This document shows positions 58,644-64,000 of a DNA stretch of 64,000 nucleotides, piece after piece. Every line of letters starts with the position of its first letter. The first letter of the stretch is position 1. The notes under the pieces are model-generated. The model saw only the letters and a program-made list of their open reading frames with translations, did not search any database and was not told where the DNA came from. The stretch is from the NCBI GenBank assembly GCA_032622095.1, contig CP136069.1:155423043-155487042 (forward strand). Reading direction: 5' to 3'. Origin of the DNA: Siphonodentalium dalli. Taxonomy: Eukaryota > Mollusca > Scaphopoda > Gadilida > Siphonodentaliidae. Position numbers and translations under genes: made by a program.

Positions 58644-59014
58644 CTAGCCGATGAGCCCGACGTTGTCCGGGCTATTCAAAAACCAAATTTCAGAACCAAA
58701 TTTCAATGTGCATGCGCGAAGCTGGCGTCGCACGGCCTCGGCGACCCGATAAAATTCGTATCCGGGGCAAGATACATTCACATACCAAATTTCAAGTCGA
58801 TAGCTCCACCCGTTTCCGAGATCTCTCTGCGCATGCGCGAAGCGGGCGCCGCACGGGCTCGCCAATACGACAACGTCCACCGCCTGGTCAAACTACACAC
58901 ACGTACCAAGTTTCGTCCCGATCGGTCGAGAATCGTAGATTTGTATAAATGACATACATACAGACAAACAAACATACAGCCAGACAAACAGAGGTCTTCA
59001 AAATATATATGAGA
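58644..59014 (+). repeat. Modular CTAGC repeat, 122-bp core family
   Basis: Head CTAGCCGATGAGCCCGACG, core units with GTGCATGCGCGAAGCTGGCG, the GTCCCGATCGGTCGAGAATC block, microsatellite, tail AGGTCTTCAAAATATATAT. Confidence 0.88.
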
Positions 59015-59566
59015 CTAGCCGATGAGACCGACGTTGTCCGGGCTATTCAAAACCCAAATTTCAAGTCGATAGTTCTACCCAGCCCGACGTTGTCCGGGCT
59101 ATTCAAAAACCAAATTTCAAGTCGATAGCTCTACCCGTTTCCGAGATCTGGTCTGCGCATGCGCGAAGCTGGCGTCGCACGGGCTCGGCGACCCGATAAA
59201 ATTCGTATCCGGGGCAATATACATTCACATACCAAATTTCAAGTCGATAGCTCCACCCGTTTCCGAGATCGCTTCTGCGCACGCGCGAAACTGGCGTCGC
59301 ACGGGCTCGGCGAACGATAAAATTCGTATCCGGGGCAAGATACATTCACATAGCAAATTTCAAGTCGATAGCTCCGCCCGTTTCCGAGATCTCTCTGCGC
59401 ATGCGCGAAGCGGGCGCCGCACGGGCTCGCCAACACGACAACGTCCACCGCCTGTTCAAACTACACACACGTACCAAGTTTCGTCCCGATCGGTCGAGAA
59501 TCGTAGATTTGTATAAATGACAGACAAACATACAAACATCCAGAGGTCTTCAAAATATATATGAGA
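59015..59566 (+). repeat. Modular CTAGC repeat, 122-bp core family
   Basis: Head with an internal duplication of the GCCCGACGTTGTCCGGGCTA block, three core units, conserved block, short CAAACATA microsatellite, tail. Confidence 0.88.
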
Positions 59567-60117
59567 CTAGCCGATGAGCCCGACGTTGTCCGGGCTATTC
59601 AAAAACCAAATTTCAAGTCGATAGCTCCACCCGTTTCCGAGATCTGGTCACATAGCAAATTTCAAGTCGATAGCTCCACCCGTTTCCGAGATCTCATCTG
59701 CGCATGCGCGAAGCTGGCGTCGCACGGGCTCGGCGATCCGATAAAATTCGTATCCGGGGCAAGATACATTCACATACCAAATTTCAAGTCGATAGCTCCA
59801 CCCGTTTCCGAGATCTCGTCTGCGCATGCGCGAAGCTGGCGTCGCACGGGCTCGGCGACCCGATAAAATTCGTATCCGGGGCAAGATACATTCACATAGC
59901 AAATTTCAAGTCGATAGCTCCACCCATTTCCGAGATCTCGTCTGCGCATGCGTGAAGCGGGCGCCACACGGGCTCGCCAATACGACAACGTCCACCGCCT
60001 GGTCAAACTACACACACGTACCAAGTTTCGTCCCGATCGGTCGAGAATCGTAGATTTGTATAAATGACAGACAGACAGACAAACAAACAAACAGAGGTCT
60101 TCAAAATATATATGAGA
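59567..60117 (+). repeat. Modular CTAGC repeat, 122-bp core family
   Basis: Head, four core-like units (the first internally deleted near 59648), conserved block, GACAGACAGACAAACAAACA microsatellite and tail. Confidence 0.88.
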
Positions 60118-60605
60118 CTAGCAGGTTTTCAATGAGTTAATTGTGCTTTTTTAATTTTTTAATTTTTTAATTTTATTTTACCCGATTTTTTTTGGTTTTT
60201 CAAGGAGTTAATTATGCCTTTTTAATTTTTTTTTTCAATTTTACCCGATTTTTTGTTGTTTTTCAATGAACCCGTCCATGACACTTCCCGTAGGTAGCAA
60301 GTTTGAGCTCAATCGGCATTCCCTGGAATTTCCCAGTAAATATTTAGCAAGTTTGAGCTCAATCGGTTCAAGTCTATAAAGGACACACTCATATATATGA
60401 CACTTCCCGTAGGTAGCAAGTTTGAGCTCAATCGGCATTCCCTGGAATTTCCCAGTCACCAACGCGGCGTAATTTTGGTACATATATATAGAGACCAATT
60501 GTCCATCGGCTGTCATGTGTAGTAAAGATGTCTTATAAGCCGACATTGCCGTGGGGATGCCCGTTCCTACACGCGTTTTCGATTCTATGAAGTACCCACA
60601 TATAT

Positions 60606-60649
<44 letters not shown>

Positions 60650-60673
60650 GGAAGTCTCAAATTATATAGTAGA
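60118..60673 (+). repeat. Modular CTAGCAGG repeat, head-deleted, with 119-bp subrepeat
   Basis: Starts CTAGCAGGTTTTCAATGAG (most of the head missing). GACACTTCCCGTAGGTAGCA, TTTGAGCTCAATCGGCATTC is repeated at about 60280 and 60399. Ends with (AT)n at 60605-60648 and GGAAGTCTCAAATTATATAG. Confidence 0.8.
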
Positions 60674-61460
60674 CTAGCAGGTTAGCCCGCCACCGGCGGC
60701 GTTCGTCAGAAGCATGACATTTTTAAAATTATTAAAAAAACAATTAAATGTTTTAATGATTGATTTGTCAATTGAACTGAATGGTCAGAATACAGAACTG
60801 AAAACGTGAGGAGACACGATGAGCCCGACGTTATCCGGGCTATTCAAAAACCAAATTTATCGCACGGGCTCGCCAATGCGACAACGACGACCACCTGGTC
60901 AAACTACACACACGTACCAAGTTTCGTCCCGATCGGTCGAGGTGTTGGTATCTGATGCAAAAGACGAAATTGTGAGTGTTGGTTTGTAACCGGGATTTCA
61001 GAGAAGTATCCACACTAACTACCCCCTAAGCCCTGACCTAAGTGTCATACATACTATAACAATGATGCTGAACACTTTGAGGCAATTATATTGCAGAAAT
61101 GTTGTAAGAGTACTATGGCATCCAATAAATCTCCCCGCATAGGAAACCACTCAAACGTATCCCGTATATCTCTCTGCAGTTGCTAATAACGTTGAATGGT
61201 AACAAACGCTCTTTATAGCGATGCGTCAAAAAACAAACGCTCATTAAATTATGACTTGATTAACCACCGCGGTGCCGATTGCGGTGATTTTAATGTTTGG
61301 GAAGGGAGAAACGGTGCTCTGAGCTTCTCCAAAACGCGACCACGGCGGTGTCCGTGTGATTTCACACTTATATACGAAATTTGAGCTCGATGGGTGCAGT
61401 CGTTTTCGATTCTATAAAGTACACACATATATATATACGGAAGGTTCAAAATATATAGTA
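60674..61460 (+). repeat. Modular CTAGCAGGTTAGCCCG repeat containing a fragment of the 122-bp family
   Basis: Head CTAGCAGGTTAGCCCGCCAC; an internal fragment (about 60819-60940) has GAGCCCGACGTTATCCGGGC and GTCCCGATCGGTCGAG; ends with ACAAACGCTCTTTATAGCGA, GTTTTCGATTCTATAAAGTA and a tail. Confidence 0.78.
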
Positions 61461-62397
61461 CTAGCAGGTTAGCCCGCCACTGGCGTGCTTGGTCAGAAAC
61501 ATGACATTTTTTAAATACATTTTTTAACGATTGATTCGTTAATTGAACTGCGACCCGATAAAATTCATATCCGGAGCAAGATACATTCACATAGCAAATT
61601 TCAAGTCGATGGCTCCACCCGTTTCCGAGATCTCGTCTGCGCATGCGTCGCACGGGCTCGGCGATTCGATAAAATTCGTACCCGGGGCAAGATACATTTA
61701 CATACCAAATTTCAAGTCGATAGCTCAACCCGTTTCCGAGATCTCGTCTGCGCATGCGCGAAGCTGGCGTCGCACGGGCTCGGCGAACCGGTAAAATTTT
61801 TATCCAGGGCAAGATACATTCACATAGCAAATTTCAAGTCGATAGCTCCACCCGTTTCCGAGATAACGCATTCTTTGTTTTCCAATGAGTTAATTCATGG
61901 TACCCGTCCTAAACTTCAGAGCGGACAGTCAATTAATCCCGTCGTGAAATCCCTCTGCATAATATTTCGAGCTCTTAGATCAATTCTGCCTTTTTAGTCG
62001 AGATAATTTCATTTCGTCCGCATCCATATTTCGGACGCATGGGGTCAGTCGTTTAGCCACGTCCATTGGAATCCACTTCCGTATTTCTAACGCATGTGGT
62101 GTGTCGTTTAGAAACGACCATATCAATAAAGAGCGTTTATTACTAAAACCTCCGTATAAGGTATAGATAAAGAGTGTTATTGCCTTAACCCCCCCCCCCG
62201 CTGTGCCTTTGCGGTGATTTGGGAGTGGATAAAGGGTGCTCATGGCTTCTCGAAAACCATACTACGGCGGTGTCGGTGAGATTTTACACTTACATACGCA
62301 ATTTGATCTCAATCTGTACACGCGTTTTGGATTCTATGAAGTACACACATATATACACACACATATATATACGAAGTCTCAAAATATATAGTATAGA
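61461..62397 (+). repeat. Modular CTAGCAGGTTAGCCCG repeat containing 122-bp core units
   Basis: Head, then three 122-bp-family core units (61550-61865), then sequence of the AT-rich family (AACGCATTCTTTGTTTTCCA, TGCCTTTGCGGTGATTT) and the usual tail. A hybrid of both families. Confidence 0.78.
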
Positions 62398-62995
62398 CTA
62401 GCAGGTTAGCCCGCCACTGGCGGCATTCGTCCCATGGCTTTGTTTCAGAAACATGACATTTTTGTAATTATTTTGTTTTTATTTATTTTTGTTTTTTATT
62501 TTTTAATTTGAATTTAATGTTTTTTAAATTTAATTTTTTGTTTCTGGCGGAAAAATTTACCCGTAGAAATCGCCCCTTCCTAGGAACGACAGACAACGCA
62601 TTCTTTGTTTCGTGAAATCTCTCTACGATAACATTGCATTGAATTGAAATTAAATTTTAAATTGTTTTAATTAAATTTTTTGTTTCTGGCGGAAAAATTT
62701 ACCCGTAGAAATCCCCCCTTCCTAGGAACGACAGACAACGCATTCTTTGTTTCGTGAAATCTCTCTACGATAACATTGCATTGAATTTAAAACAAACGCT
62801 TCCCGTCGGGAAATCTGTCTTCGGGTCTTTGTTGGCATCACGGCTCCCCGAAAACTCTCACATTGCCGAAAACGTGTATTTAGTAATATCGTTGTTGTTG
62901 ATATTTACGGCTTGGGGGCTATTTTCTTATTTAGCAAGTTTGAGCTCAATCGGTTAGAGTCTATAAAGGACACACTCATATATATGACACTTCCC
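62398..62995 (+). repeat. Modular CTAGCAGGTTAGCCCG repeat, left part
   Basis: Head CTAGCAGGTTAGCCCGCCAC, AT-rich core, and CCTTCCTAGGAACGACAGAC ... AACGCATTCTTTGTTTCGTG twice (62577, 62709; period about 132). Confidence 0.78.
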
Positions 62996-64000
62996 GTAGG
63001 TAGCAAGTTTGAGCTCAATCGGCATTCCCTGGAATTTCCCGTAGATTGGCAGATTCCAGTAGCTTTATAACGGTATATCTGGGGAGAAATCTGATGCTAT
63101 ATTCGTGATTATCTGGGATGATTTCGGTATATACCGAAGGTATATACTGTAAAATCAAAGCGCGCCATCCGTGCTCGCAGGGAATAAATTTCGAGCGATA
63201 ACGTTTGCGTTCCCGTATAACTCTGCAGATGCGAATAACGTTGAATGGGAAACAGACGCTCTTTATAGAGATGCGTCAAAAACAAACGCTCATTAAATAA
63301 TCACTTGATTAACCCCCGCCGTGCCTTTGCGGTGATTTGAGATTGGAGAACCGGTGCTCTGAGCTTCTCTAAACCGCTACCACGGTCGTGTCGGTGGGAT
63401 TTGACACTTACATAGGAAGTTTGATCTCAATCTGTACACGCGTTTTGGATTCTATGAAGTACACACACACACACACATATACGAAGTCTCAAAATATATT
63501 TTGAGACTTCGTATATATGTGTGTGTGTGTGTGTGTACTTCATAGAATCCAAAACGCGTGTACAGATTGAGCTCAAACTTCCTATGTAAGTGTCAAATCC
63601 CACCGACACGACCGTGGTCGCGGTTTAGAGAAGCACAGAGCACCCGTTCTCCAATCTCAAATCACCGTAAAGGCACGGCGTGGGTTAATCAAGTGATTAT
63701 TTAATGAGCGTTTGTTTTTGACGCATCTCTATAAAGAGCGTCTGTTTGCCATTCAACGTTATTTGCATCTGCAGAGAGATATACGGAACATACATTAAAT
63801 TAAAAAAACATTTGTTTCTGACCAACCCTGCGAGCACGGATGGCGCGCTTTGTTTTTACAGTATATAGTTATATACCGAAATCATCCCAGATAATCACGA
63901 ATATAGCATCAGATTTCTCCCCAGATATACCGTTATAAAACTACTGGAATCTGCCAATCTACGGGAAATTCCAGGGAATGCCGATTGAGCTCAAACTTGC
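62996..64000. repeat. Giant palindrome without spacer, arms about 500 bp
   Basis: The dyad centre is between 63496 and 63497: 63482-63511 is a perfect palindrome (CGAAGTCTCAAAATA and its complement). Each arm is a modular repeat 3' part: TTTGAGCTCAATCGGCATTC, CGGTATATCTGGGGAGAAAT, CGCGCCATCCGTGCTCGCAG, GACGCTCTTTATAGAGATGC, CCGTGCCTTTGCGGTGATTT, CGTTTTGGATTCTATGAAGT and an AC microsatellite. Arms differ by scattered substitutions and by a replaced block of about 60 bp (63180-63228 versus 63780-63832). It reaches the right edge of the window. Confidence 0.9.

Noticed and set aside
55148-61830. Many frames reading ...GNGWSYRLEIWYVNVSCPGYEF...
   Set aside because: All lie in the 122-bp repeat cores; the period is not a multiple of three, and the apparent similarity is repeat identity.

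Overview
The window looks like a repeat-dense stretch of an animal nuclear genome, most likely a marine lophotrochozoan (a mollusc would fit). This is inferred from spliced coding exons, several 5'-truncated APE-type non-LTR retrotransposons, tandem-core/microsatellite repeats like the bivalve 'pearl' elements, many TIR and foldback elements, and a very frequent TACATGTA palindrome. The species cannot be named from sequence alone. No rRNA, tRNA, CRISPR or bacterial operon was seen.

Only one host gene is supported. Two phase-compatible exons on the minus strand (36387-36598, then 6231-6341) encode the fibronectin-III-like N-terminal domain of a purple acid phosphatase (ACP7-like). They are separated by an intron of about 30 kb that contains most of the repeats. 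The signal-peptide exon and the metallophosphatase exons were not found and may lie outside the window.

Layout: 1-4.05 kb is the 5' part of a minus-strand non-LTR retrotransposon (ORF1 open; ORF2 frameshifted and cut by the window edge). 6.2-12.4 kb holds phosphatase exon 2, a retrotransposon C-terminal relic, a tandem-core repeat and two retrotransposon 3' ends. 12.8-14.6 kb has TTAA-flanked MITEs inside a tandem duplication. 15-26 kb is a series of pearl-like, Harbinger-like, pogo-like and foldback elements. 26.4-27.1 kb is a retrotransposon C-terminus. 27.7-29.5 kb is a 45-bp minisatellite. 30.4-33.2 kb is a 164-bp satellite with higher-order structure. 34.2-35.3 kb is an inverted pearl-like element. 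36.4 kb is phosphatase exon 1. 37-52.8 kb has more MITEs, a mirror copy of the 8-9.8 kb array, a Myb/SANT-like fragment and large palindromes. 53.6-64 kb is an almost unbroken head-to-tail chain of modular repeats joined at CTAGC, interrupted by a 1.7-kb retrotransposon and ending in a roughly 1-kb palindrome without a spacer at the right edge.

I found no convincing multi-gene undescribed system. The most notable items are the phosphatase with its giant repeat-filled intron, the CTAGC-joined modular repeat chain (one member carries eight perfect TCAAGGTCA nuclear-receptor half-sites), the higher-order satellite, and the terminal palindrome. All repeat family names are inferences from ends and target-site patterns; no database was searched.
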